Shown here: piece by piece, positions 36,250 through 44,338 of the stretch | Layout of the letters: the number at the start of each line of letters is the position of its first letter | Position numbering within the stretch: the first letter of the stretch is position 1 | From: Trichopria drosophilae | Lineage: Eukaryota; Arthropoda; Insecta; Hymenoptera; Diapriidae | Reading direction: 5' to 3' | Assembly (NCBI GenBank): GCA_030407085.1 | Contig: CM059582.1 | Coordinates: 138,067,001 to 138,131,000, forward strand | DNA length: 64,000 bases | The notes under the pieces: generated by a model | The model's input: the letters and a program-made list of their open reading frames with translations, nothing else | The model's database searches: none | Told to the model about the DNA's origin: nothing | Program-made: the position numbers and the translations under genes

Positions 36250-36470
36250 TTTAGCGCTTCTTCGGAGCAGTCCCCCCTATAATGACAACATTTCCCCATG
36301 GATAAAAGCCTCCCTGCAGATTCTTAACATATACTATTCAAAAAGAGCCGAATGACGTCATCACCAAAATAAACACTAGCGCTTCTTCGGAGCAGTCCCC
36401 CCTTTAAGGTAATGAGGTCATTTCGGAAATTGCACCCATTCGAAATATTAGCGGTTCTTAAAGTCCCCCC
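36250..36470 (+). repeat. GCGCTTCTTCGGAGCAGTCC repeats near LTR 3' end
   Basis: Two units of ~125 bp start with GCGCTTCTTCGGAGCAGTCC at 36253 and 36379 and a degenerate third follows at ~36450. Copy B has the same array reversed with one unit more (44405-44745), so the unit number varies between copies. Confidence 0.75.
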
Positions 36471-36533
36471 TTAAATTATCCCCGTGTTGAGTCTCGTGAC
36501 AGATAGCACTGTAACGTGTTTTGCCACGGTACA

Positions 36534-37059
36534 ATATGCAATATTTATTAATATTTATTTATTCATTCTAGCAATAATATACAATTACATATTAAACATA
36601 ACGGTATACTACAGAGGTAATAACTACCTGTACGTAGAGCTAGGCCTAGCTTAATATATATATATAACTAAGAAAAAATAACAAAAATATATATAAAAAT
36701 ATAGTAAAACAAAATATAAGATAATATAATATAAACTGTACATAAAAATGTATGCATTTTAAAAAATAAAAATAATACGAATGCTAACGCAAAAGAGTAC
36801 ATAATTTTTCATTATAAACGATTCGCGTACATATAAGTAGAGGGGCTATAGTGATTCTGCTGGGTTTGCTGGGCGAAGGTACGAATTTGGGACCGCAATT
36901 GAAGTCTCAATTTCACTGTCGAAAATATTCATTATAGACATTTTCTTCCGTTTGGAGCGATTACCAGGCCCGCGGAATCCCCGCACGTCTACAATGTATT
37001 CCATTTCGTATGATACTGATTCACTAGAAATTAAAGTATAACTATATTTTATTCATTAA
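36534..37059. other. Left margin of the Polinton, no gene
   Basis: Very AT-rich (TATATA tract near 36655) then a short mixed region. ATAAGTAGAGGGGCTATAG near 36833 could be near a Polinton end but has no inverted partner in this window. Confidence 0.35.
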
Positions 37060-38301
37060 TTAACGCATGCGCAATAATGACTCACCCCTTCTCAAAACAA
37101 ACTTCTTTACATTTCCACTTATGGGATTATATTCTACAATGCGATAGTATAAAATTAAACAATAAGCAGAAGTGTTTGCAGGAAAATTTTCTTTTGATTC
37201 AAATTCGAGCCGCACATCGACAGGTGCGTGATTTAACGCTTCATTCTTCTTAGAGCAATCAATAATGATTAATGGAACTTTCTCTAAAAATATTGATTTA
37301 TTCAATATAGGTTTACCATTAAAATTTTTATTATAGTAACTAGCTTGAAAATTGATATACATATCGTATAATAAAGAAAATTGATTATTTGCAATATCAA
37401 GGTTTAAACTACCATACGGATAATATTTTGAATTCAAAATTACTTTAATATGACTAATGTTACAGTGATCAAACAGGCTAGCATTTTTCGCCTTGTCATT
37501 TTTTCGTGCTGTTTGGAAGCCGATAATAATATATCGTGGCTTTTCTAGTTGTGTCGCTGTTTTCACGGACCTCACGTGGGATGATGTTACCGGTAATAGC
37601 GGATATTCATAAAGTTCCCATGTACGGAAACTTAAAGATACGCAAGGATCTTTTTCAATGTAACGTAACAGCTGTATCCTTTCCCTATCAGCCAACGTAA
37701 CATATGGAACTAACCATTCTATTTTATTCATCTCAATTTTGTAATGTTCCTCTGCATTTTGTATAATTGCATTGTCATCTTGTTAAAACAAGTTCGTGCT
37801 TCGCGTTTACAATTATATTACGATAATCTTCAGCAAATCCGAGAATCATACTCAGACGCATGATCACATTAAAATAACCATTAGCATTTATTATCTGTAT
37901 ATTTGAACTAGATATCCAACCTGCATTAATTAAAACGGGTTCATCATTTGGCGTGTAAGAAGGATACCCCTTCATCAAGCTAGTAATACCAACATTTCTA
38001 TTTCGATCAATTTCAACACCATTCAATTCATACCGCGCCTCATCAAATAAATGACAGATTCGTTAGATGTTACATTAGTATTATTTGCTTTAGTTCCATC
38101 GGTTTTCGTCAACCTTCCATTAACATGTATCAAACTTTTACACGATAAAAAACATAAATCTTTATTTTGCACAGCAATACGAATTTCATCATTTTTACCA
38201 AAAGAACTTGTATTGTAAGATTGATGTGAATGAAGCTCGTAATGAGCGACAGATTCGTCGAAAACGACTGCGTTTTGAATGCTGAGTATTGGATCCTCCA
38301 T
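37060..38301 (-). pseudogene. Polinton major capsid protein, two frameshifts
   Basis: Three minus-strand frames form one ~413-residue gene: 38301-38023 (starts ATG; contains NDEIRIAVQNKDL), 38026-37775 (ELNGVEIDRNRNVG region) and 37731-37060 (FQTARKNDKA, YYPYGSLNLDI, YDMYINFQASYY, VDVRLEFES). The order and phrases are those of the double jelly-roll capsid protein of arthropod Polintons, which would build the icosahedral shell. One base is missing near 38048 and another near 37760, each restoring the frame when allowed for. The stop at 37060 is natural. Family assignment rests on memory of conserved phrases, not on an alignment. Confidence 0.8.
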
Positions 38302-38482
38302 TATTGCTATTATGATAACGTGCGATAAGTATGCAAATACAACAACGGCAATGACAGTTTTTATTATTCACTGTTTGATATTTTGATGATAATGTAACTT
38401 GAGTTCCAAGCTTTTCAGAAATAGAACGTTCCGACGTGTTAACGTGCTGCGAATTCGACGACGACTGATATGTTTTATCCAT
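38302..38482 (-). CDS. Small unrecognised frame upstream of the capsid gene
   Basis: Minus-strand ATG at 38482 opens 95 codons; the first ~60 lie upstream of the capsid start and the rest overlaps it out of frame. The N-terminal part is Ser/Asn/Gln rich and is followed by a CHCRCCICILIA stretch. It may be a short Polinton protein or a frameshifted remnant. Confidence 0.2.
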
Positions 38483-38540
38483 GATGGTTTATTATTATAG
38501 TAACTGTTAAGGTTCTGACCATTGTACATAATACCCATTG

Positions 38541-39096
38541 TTACGTAGATTTAAGATGTAGTCGGTTTGTAATTGTTTCACCACGAAAATTAACCAATTC
38601 ACCGTTCTGATCAACAATACGCAATTGAATATGATCTATTAATCTGACGGAAACAGGTAGGTAAATGACGTGATTCGGGACTTCCACCATCTTATATCCG
38701 GGCGCCACAGTAGGAAAAAATTCATGAATCGTGTGCGCTCTACTGCTATTAATATAAGCGCCTGCAGTTATATTGCATTCCACGCGAAGTGCATTAACTT
38801 TAATTATGGTTACTGGCAAATCTGAAATGTGCAACTTGTTTGCTTCCAAAATTCGTCTATTGAAGCCCAATGTTCGCCCAATCGAATCGATTGGTGTAAA
38901 ATCAATGTCTCGATTAGATCTGATTTCACTACGTAGTATATTATTATTTGGTTTTATATCTTGCGTAATATCACTATACTCCGACAGCTTGTTTCTAATA
39001 TATTGTGCTATATCCTCAATTTTATAGCTACCGATCGGCACAATAGTTTCATGGTTACCAATATGAAATATATTATTAACGTCAACATTTGGGATT
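38541..39096 (-). pseudogene. Polinton minor capsid (penton-type) protein
   Basis: A minus-strand frame open from about 39096 to a stop at 38541. The first codon usually counted (39041) is GTG; the frame continues upstream without ATG to a TAA near 39099, so the true N-terminus is cut off by a mutation. Visible: IGSYKIEDIAQYI, GFNRRILEANK, VNALRVECNI, HEFFPTVAPGYKMVEVP and IDHIQLRIVDQNGELVNFRG. This pattern matches the single jelly-roll penton protein of Polintons that caps the vertices. It lies next to the major capsid gene on the same strand, the usual morphogenetic cluster. Confidence 0.75.
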
Positions 39097-39226
39097 TAAT
39101 TAAACGTTAAAAGTTCTATTAAACCTATAATATTCGGATACCTCTAAAATTTGGAATTCTGGCTTCTTTCGAATATCTTAATATATCTACATCGGTGAGT
39201 TCTCGATGCGGTAGCTTTACAAGTTT

Positions 39227-39724
39227 TCAATTTTTTCTACATTTAACACCTAAACCCGTTTTATATGGTTTTAATTTTAAACCTTGACCATTTTTATAAG
39301 GTTTAAGATATAACCCTTTACCTATAGCTATTGTCTCCATAGCACGATTATGCCTTTTACTTTCATGTAACTGCTTTTGAACAGCTTTTGCATCATTAAC
39401 AGCTTTGGTTATACCCGCTGTGCCACCGGCTAATGCACCTACAGCACTTAATCCTGCAGATATGGGTGCTAGGAAAGGTAAGAATCCTCCAACCTTTGAA
39501 GGTATCGATAGCTGTCGAGTTTTTTGAACGAATCGCTTGCCACCTGCTTCTTTTACGGCTTTACGTGCCCCTTTCAAAGCGCTGGATATAACACTTTGAA
39601 CATTATTACTTGGTGACGTTGACACTTTAGCAGCCGCAATAATGTTGTTCAATGACGTTGTTTGCTTTTTGGACGCTTTTTTCTTCTTGTTCAATCCCAT
39701 GCCTAATTTACGTTTTAGTTTCAT
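39227..39724 (-). CDS. Polinton basic structural protein (PX-like)
   Basis: 165 codons, intact, from ATG at 39724. The N-terminus is strongly basic (KLKRKLGMGLNKKKKASKK). A central Gly/Ala-rich hydrophobic stretch (residues ~80-107, GGFLPFLAPISAGLSAVGAL) could insert into a membrane. The C-terminus has a repeated KPYKNG/KPYKTG motif. Proteins of this type are conserved in arthropod Polintons between the minor capsid gene and the PLA2-like gene. By analogy to adenoviral core or membrane-lytic proteins it may bind DNA or aid entry, but that is inference. Its ATG overlaps the end of the PLA2-like gene in another frame. Confidence 0.65.
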   Translation of the reverse strand: MKLKRKLGMGLNKKKKASKKQTTSLNNIIAAAKVSTSPSNNVQSVISSALKGARKAVKEAGGKRFVQKTRQLSIPSKVGGFLPFLAPISAGLSAVGALAGGTAGITKAVNDAKAVQKQLHESKRHNRAMETIAIGKGLYLKPYKNGQGLKLKPYKTGLGVKCRKN

Positions 39725-40043
39725 TGTGTTTGCAACACCCCAAGCTGCCGCCTTTTCTGCAATGCTTACTATCTTTTGCTAAAACTCGCTTCCAAGCCTG
39801 CTCCGCTACTATTCGAGCGGCCTCGCTTCTACCAGCAATGTCGTGTTCCTTGCAAGCCTTATCTAACGGATTTATCCCTGAGTCCCCTCTTGCTAATCAT
39901 TGCTTTCATTTTGTACCAGGCCCGCAGTACTGATAACCGGGTTTATGAAGTTCTACCGGTAATTTATTAATTAGAGAATTGACCAATCCTCTCCCACTCT
40001 TTATCCATTTTTGTTTCTTGTTTTTACTCGCATATGTAATCAT
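39708..40043 (-). pseudogene. PLA2-like protein of the Polinton, two nonsense codons
   Basis: Minus-strand ATG at 40043 opens MITYASKNKK and continues to GYQYCGPGTK, then TGA, two codons, a second TGA, and further in the same frame LARGDSGINPLDKACKEHDI to a natural TAA at 39708-39710. GYxYCGPGT is the Ca2+-binding loop and ACKEHDI holds the catalytic His-Asp pair of the parvovirus-type phospholipase A2 fold. Such domains help virions breach endosomal membranes in parvoviruses. The Tyr that usually follows HDIA is Gly here. The 3' end overlaps the start of the neighbouring structural gene by 17 bp. 112 codons in all, two of them premature stops. Confidence 0.7.
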
Positions 40044-40121
40044 TTTAAGATGTGCATCATTCAAATAACAAACAGTTAATGACTGAAATTACATATAAAG
40101 GCGCTACTTATACTTTTATGA

Positions 40122-40778
40122 TCAGTTATTATCAAAATTCGATTTCATAAACAACCAACAAAAATCCCAATCATCAATTTTGATGATTTAACATCGTCTG
40201 TACAAAATAATGCAACTAATGATAAACGACATGGGGAGTTGCTGCCAAATAGTATACGTGCACTTTTCTGTGGCCCGTCTAATTGTGGAAAAACAAATAC
40301 ACTACTCAGTCTAATCATCGATCAGAATGGCTTAAAGTTTGAAAATATATATGTATATTCGAAATCGTTAAATCAACCGAAATATCAATTTTTACAAAAC
40401 TTACTCGACTCTGTGGAGGGTATAGGATACTTTCCTTTTCACGATAATGAACAGGTAGTACCACCCGCCGAGGCCAGGCTAAACTCTATTATTATATTTG
40501 ATGATGTTGCATGCGAGAAGCAAGATCACATTAGATCCTTCTTTTGTATGGATAGACATAATTACGTTGATTGCTTTTATCTCAGTCAAACGTACGCTCG
40601 TGTTCCCAAGCATCTTATTCGAGATAACGTAAACTTTTTTATTCTCTTTAGACGGGATGAAATGAATCTTAAGCACGTGTATAATGATCATGTAAATAAA
40701 GATATGCCATACAACACTTTTAAAGATATATGTACGCAATGTTGGACAGAAAAGCATGGATTATTATTAAAACATTGA
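40122..40778 (+). CDS. Polinton packaging ATPase (FtsK/HerA type)
   Basis: Frame open from 40122 to TGA at 40776-40778. No ATG is seen before GPSNCGKT; conserved sequence (PTKIPIINFDDLTSSVQ) begins well upstream of the TTG at 40239, so the true N-terminus has probably lost its start. Walker A is GPSNCGKT (~40275-40298) and Walker B is SIIIFDDV (~40485-40508); a downstream YLSQTYARVPKHLIRDN matches the sensor region of A32-like DNA-packaging ATPases. It would pump the element DNA into capsids. The next gene begins 9 bp downstream. Confidence 0.85.
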   Translation, partial: SVIIKIRFHKQPTKIPIINFDDLTSSVQNNATNDKRHGELLPNSIRALFCGPSNCGKTNTLLSLIIDQNGLKFENIYVYSKSLNQPKYQFLQNLLDSVEGIGYFPFHDNEQVVPPAEARLNSIIIFDDVACEKQDHIRSFFCMDRHNYVDCFYLSQTYARVPKHLIRDNVNFFILFRRDEMNLKHVYNDHVNKDMPYNTFKDICTQCWTEKHGLLLKH

Positions 40779-40787
40779 TTATTAATA

Positions 40788-41621
40788 ATGGGTAAAGAAA
40801 CGCATGACCTTGCGATAAGTGAAACGCTCAAACCTCTGATAAGTCCATTGGAAAAAATAGCAGACGCTACAACAATGTCGATCAACAAAAATGCTATTGA
40901 TGATATAAACGTACAGGATAAAGTAACGGATAGCATAGAAATTAATGATGTTAACGAATTTGAAGATGATGATGATGATGATGATGATGATATGCTTGAT
41001 GGTTATAATACCCCTTTAGAGCAGGCATTTAGCAGTGATATTAAAACACCTACATATCATGCTGAAGAAAGGTTATTAAATAAGTTTCTAACTTTACTGA
41101 TGAGAAATATTCATGAGAAAAGTGATATCATTGATACAATTTATGGTGTTCGTATAGAAGATGGAACTACAAGAATCGGTAATTCGGCAATCGAATTTAA
41201 GAATAAAAATGTTATTGTTAAGGAGAATAAATTTGCAATTACTGAAGGTTTGCTAGAGTTATTATTTAAGAAAAAAGCTGATATAGCTATAATCCAACAG
41301 TCTGATTTAAACAATTACAGAAATATACTCACCTTAACTAATGCACATAGGAAAGATTGGAATCAGGAAAAACCTATTCGGTATAATACTTCCCACAAGT
41401 ATCGAAACTATACAGAGGAAATGCTCAAAGATGTTCCGAAAAAGGGTGGTAATTTGCCTGAATACATAATTGTTGAACAAATCCGCAAAATTGATTACGT
41501 GCATTGGGATGATCCAAACGAACTTGTGGATCGTTTGCGCCTTCTAATAGCATCGCAAGCTGCTGGTAATTCAAGTCTTTCGAATGAAATTTTATCGATT
41601 ATTGAAGAGCTGTGCGAATAA
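40788..41621 (+). CDS. DUF8207-type Polinton protein
   Basis: 277 codons, intact ATG to TAA. An acidic region with nine consecutive Asp at residues ~59-68 (GAT repeat at 40966-40991) precedes the conserved part: YGVRIEDGTTRIGNS, EGLLELLFKKK, LTLTNAHRKDWN and the C-terminal LVDRLRLLIASQAAGN. This pattern is a conserved arthropod Polinton protein annotated as DUF8207; its function is unknown. It follows the ATPase by 9 bp and precedes the fibre-like gene by ~40 bp on the same strand, so the three are probably co-transcribed. Confidence 0.7.
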   Translation: MGKETHDLAISETLKPLISPLEKIADATTMSINKNAIDDINVQDKVTDSIEINDVNEFEDDDDDDDDDMLDGYNTPLEQAFSSDIKTPTYHAEERLLNKFLTLLMRNIHEKSDIIDTIYGVRIEDGTTRIGNSAIEFKNKNVIVKENKFAITEGLLELLFKKKADIAIIQQSDLNNYRNILTLTNAHRKDWNQEKPIRYNTSHKYRNYTEEMLKDVPKKGGNLPEYIIVEQIRKIDYVHWDDPNELVDRLRLLIASQAAGNSSLSNEILSIIEELCE

Positions 41622-41660
41622 ATAATATATTAATTGCGTGATAATTACGTCAGTATCATA

Positions 41661-42329
41661 ATGAGCATCGATGTATTTGGACGTTCGTCTCAACGAGCAC
41701 GGAAGCAAGTATTTCAAAGTGTCGAAATTGCTACAGATGGTTCTTATGATTTTAAGAAAAGAAAGTTATGTAATATCGGAATTCCGACAGATTCGGATGA
41801 TGCCATTACTTTGAGAATGTTCCACACATCTATTCGCGATATTAAACAGCAAATCTATGAACTGTGTAAAGGTGTAATTAAAAGTAATGAGAAGGTTGAA
41901 TATTTTGAAAAAAGTATAAATAAAATGCATCAAGATATAAATAAAAATTACAATGAAATAGAAAAGAGGCGGATTATATCTTCAGATATTGAATTACATC
42001 AGGAAATAACTAAACATACCAGTAATTTAAATAAAAATAATTACACTCTTAGTAATCTTACGAATAATATCACTGTCTTAGAGCGGGAAGTAAAGAAAAA
42101 TAAAGATGATTTGAATAAAAATAATGGTTTGATTGATAGTCTTACGGTAGATATTGCTAATATAAAAGGAGACTTGAAAAAACATACCTATGACATAAGG
42201 GAGAGTAGTACTGTAGCCCATGATGCTGAGAAATTAATTTTTCTCCTAGTACAAAATATCAATAAAAACAGTGAAGCCATGAAGAAGATTAATGAAATAA
42301 CTGATGTTATTTACGGAAGAATTAATTAG
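41661..42329 (+). CDS. Coiled-coil, tail-fibre-like Polinton protein
   Basis: I choose ATG at 41661 (MSIDVFGRSSQ) over the upstream non-ATG codon at 41634. About 222 codons. Residues ~26-46 (KRKLCNIGIPTDSDDAITLRM) resemble the N-terminal anchor phrase of phage and virus tail-fibre proteins (LxNxGxPxxxxDAxxxxY/F). The rest is a long heptad coiled coil with repeated NKNN motifs, interrupted by short linkers. This suggests a trimeric or dimeric fibre attached to the capsid. Assignment is inference from sequence pattern. Intact. Confidence 0.55.
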   Translation: MSIDVFGRSSQRARKQVFQSVEIATDGSYDFKKRKLCNIGIPTDSDDAITLRMFHTSIRDIKQQIYELCKGVIKSNEKVEYFEKSINKMHQDINKNYNEIEKRRIISSDIELHQEITKHTSNLNKNNYTLSNLTNNITVLEREVKKNKDDLNKNNGLIDSLTVDIANIKGDLKKHTYDIRESSTVAHDAEKLIFLLVQNINKNSEAMKKINEITDVIYGRIN

Positions 42330-42417
42330 TTAGTGTGAAAGATGTGAATAAATTAACTATCTGCAACAATCCACCCAACAGTTTTAATCAAGACTTTGTC
42401 TTATCTGTTTAACAACA

Positions 42418-43350
42418 ATGACTTCTAAAGAGAAGAGAGAAGTCGTGAAGGAGCTTCATAAACCAGCAAGAAAAAATTATATAAGACGGCGAGTAGATAT
42501 TCGCGGATTAGATGAAACTTGGCAAGCTGATCTTGTAGAAATGATTCCATATGCAGATGAAAATAAGGGTTACAAATACTTGTTAACTGTCATCGATGTA
42601 TTCTCTAAGTATGTATGGGCCCGCCCAGTAAAAAGAAAGAGTGGCGATGACGTCACAGCTGCCATGAAATCGATATTTGAAATGGGTCGAATTCCAAAGA
42701 ATCTACGTACCGAACATGGAAAAGAATTTTATAATTAAAAATTTTCAAATTTAATGAAAAAACATGATATCAATTTATATTCTACATACAGAAATCTAAA
42801 AGCATCAATTTGCGAACGTTTTAATCGTACTTTGAAAAATAAAATGTGGCCACAGTTTAGCCTTCATGGTAATTATCAATGGTTCCATATCTTACCAGAC
42901 TTGGTTAATGATTATAACAATAGCACACATCGTACTATTAAAATGAAGCCGCAAGATGTTAATAAAGACAATGAAAAAGAATTATTGGAACGTGTGTATA
43001 ATGTAATTGTGAACGAAAAGATTCATCTTAAGTTTAAAGTAGGTCAACAAGTTCGTATTAGTAAATTCAAACATATATTTGAAAAGGGATATACACCAAA
43101 CTGGACGACTGAAGGTTTTAAAATAATAAAAGTTAAAAAAACGTATCCAGTAACATATTCACCAGAATACAATGCAGGAAACGCAATATCAGGTGGATTT
43201 TATGAATTTGAACTGCAACGTACTAAAAATCCAGACGTTTATCTGATTGAAAAAATTCTACGTCATAAAGGTTCTAAAGTGTTTGTTAAATGGTTGGGCT
43301 TTGAAGATAAGCATAACACCTGGATCGACAAGGAAGATATAATACTTTAA
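42418..43350 (+). pseudogene. Polinton retroviral-type integrase with chromodomain
   Basis: ATG at 42418. First catalytic Asp in TWQADLVEM; the second is expected in the block read here as LRTEHGKEFYN, where Asp appears replaced by Glu; the third is the Glu of SICERFNRTLK. An in-frame TAA at 42736-42738 splits the core directly after KEFYN; the frame continues unchanged to 43350. The C-terminal ~35 residues form a chromodomain (EKILRHKGSKVFVKWLGF ... NTWIDKEDI). It would insert the element with a 6-bp duplication. The stop and the altered Asp indicate an inactive copy. Confidence 0.88.
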
Positions 43351-43630
43351 TACCAAGATGGTGGAATAAATGATGAATTAATAGTTGGAAGCGAGTTTTA
43401 CTTGTTATAAAGTTAGATACAATTATTGTACAAGGGCAACAAGGATATAGCGACGTCGTTGGGGGAGCACGAAGTCCACATCTTCGTCGGGATTTGCGGA
43501 GAAAAAATGTGGGGAAAAAAGGTAAGAATAAACTTATATTGGTTAATTTATTAATATTTTTGTATACGTATTTCATAAATCCATTTGCATGTACATATTT
43601 ACATATACAAGTACATAAATCATACATCTA
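43351..43630. other. Spacer between integrase and PolB
   Basis: AT-rich apart from 43430-43490. The short minus-strand frame here has no domain. Confidence 0.4.
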
Positions 43631-43925
43631 CAGTAGAGTTCACGATACCGGACGACACGATAGCGGACCGAACATCATATCGGACGAAAACGGATCATGA
43701 TACATGACGAATTGAGGGGAAGCCGTATCCCCACTCTTTACATAGTCTTTGGTTGTGCGAGGGGAATGACTAGACACCGGCGGGCGGGACACTATACATT
43801 GGTATAATACATAGTACATATACATTCGCAATGCTCAGTGGAGGGGGAACCGCCCTTTCTCCTTTTTCGGTCCGCTATCGTGTCAAGTCCGAAACCGACT
43901 TGGTCCGCTATCGTGAACTCTACTG
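43631..43925. mobile_element. Tc1/mariner-like MITE, 295 bp
   Basis: Ends are CAGTAGAGTTCACGATA and its reverse complement, with TA on both sides (43629-43630, 43926-43927). TA duplication plus CAG ends fit a mariner-type MITE. Internal copies of TAGCGGACC repeat inside both halves. It inserted at the very 3' end of PolB, and the PolB reading now stops inside its TIR. Confidence 0.75.
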
Positions 43926-44334
43926 TACCTCCATTACGTCATTATGTCCCCACGGTAAAGTGTCGGTAGAATTTTTACTTAAATATCGCTTATCATCATG
44001 GGGACTTAGAGCAATTTTTTTCTCACATACGGTGTATACGTTGTGTAATTTTGAACGTATACATCTTTGCTTGCGCGTAACTGTAGACATATTTTGAAGG
44101 CAGTTCAGATAGTTGTCGAAAGTGATTGTTTTTCGGACGACGACGACTTTTACACCTTTCGCTCTCTTCTTCTTACCTTCACCTAACACACGCAATGCAT
44201 ACGTTTTTGACCTGAGTCCGACAAACTCGGTCATTATCTTTCCACTACATTCATCCTTCATTAACCCTAAAACTTTTTTATTGACTAGCGGCATACCGTA
44301 CTCATTATTTTTGGAATAATCGCTCGTATCGTAC
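43920..44334 (-). pseudogene. PolB C-terminal part, separated from the rest
   Basis: Minus-strand reading from 44334 down to a stop (TAG at 43920-43922) contributed by the MITE end. Contains LVNKKVLGLMKDECSG, MTEFVGLRSKTYA and the terminal TDTLPWGHND, which are the C-terminal phrases of Polinton-type protein-primed DNA polymerase B. It continues, across solo-LTR copy B and its ATAT duplication, the sequence that breaks off at 47596. Confidence 0.85.
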
Positions 44335-44338
44335 ATAT

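Larger units (their letters stand above)
28477..36533 (+). mobile_element. ~3-kb solo-LTR-like element (copy A), interrupted
   Basis: Starts TGTGACCCACGCCCC and ends GCCACGGTACA, with ATAT directly before (28473-28476) and after (36534-36537). Removing the non-LTR insertion at 28810-33859 leaves ~3.0 kb. A second copy in the opposite orientation lies at 44339-47595, also between ATAT duplications. TG...CA ends plus a 4-bp duplication at ATAT fit an LTR of a Ty3/gypsy (errantivirus-like) element, where ATAT target choice is known. No internal coding region is present, hence solo LTR. It contains a 39-bp minisatellite, an AGATAACC array and GGGGGGACTGCTCCGAAG-type repeats near its 3' end. Confidence 0.75.
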
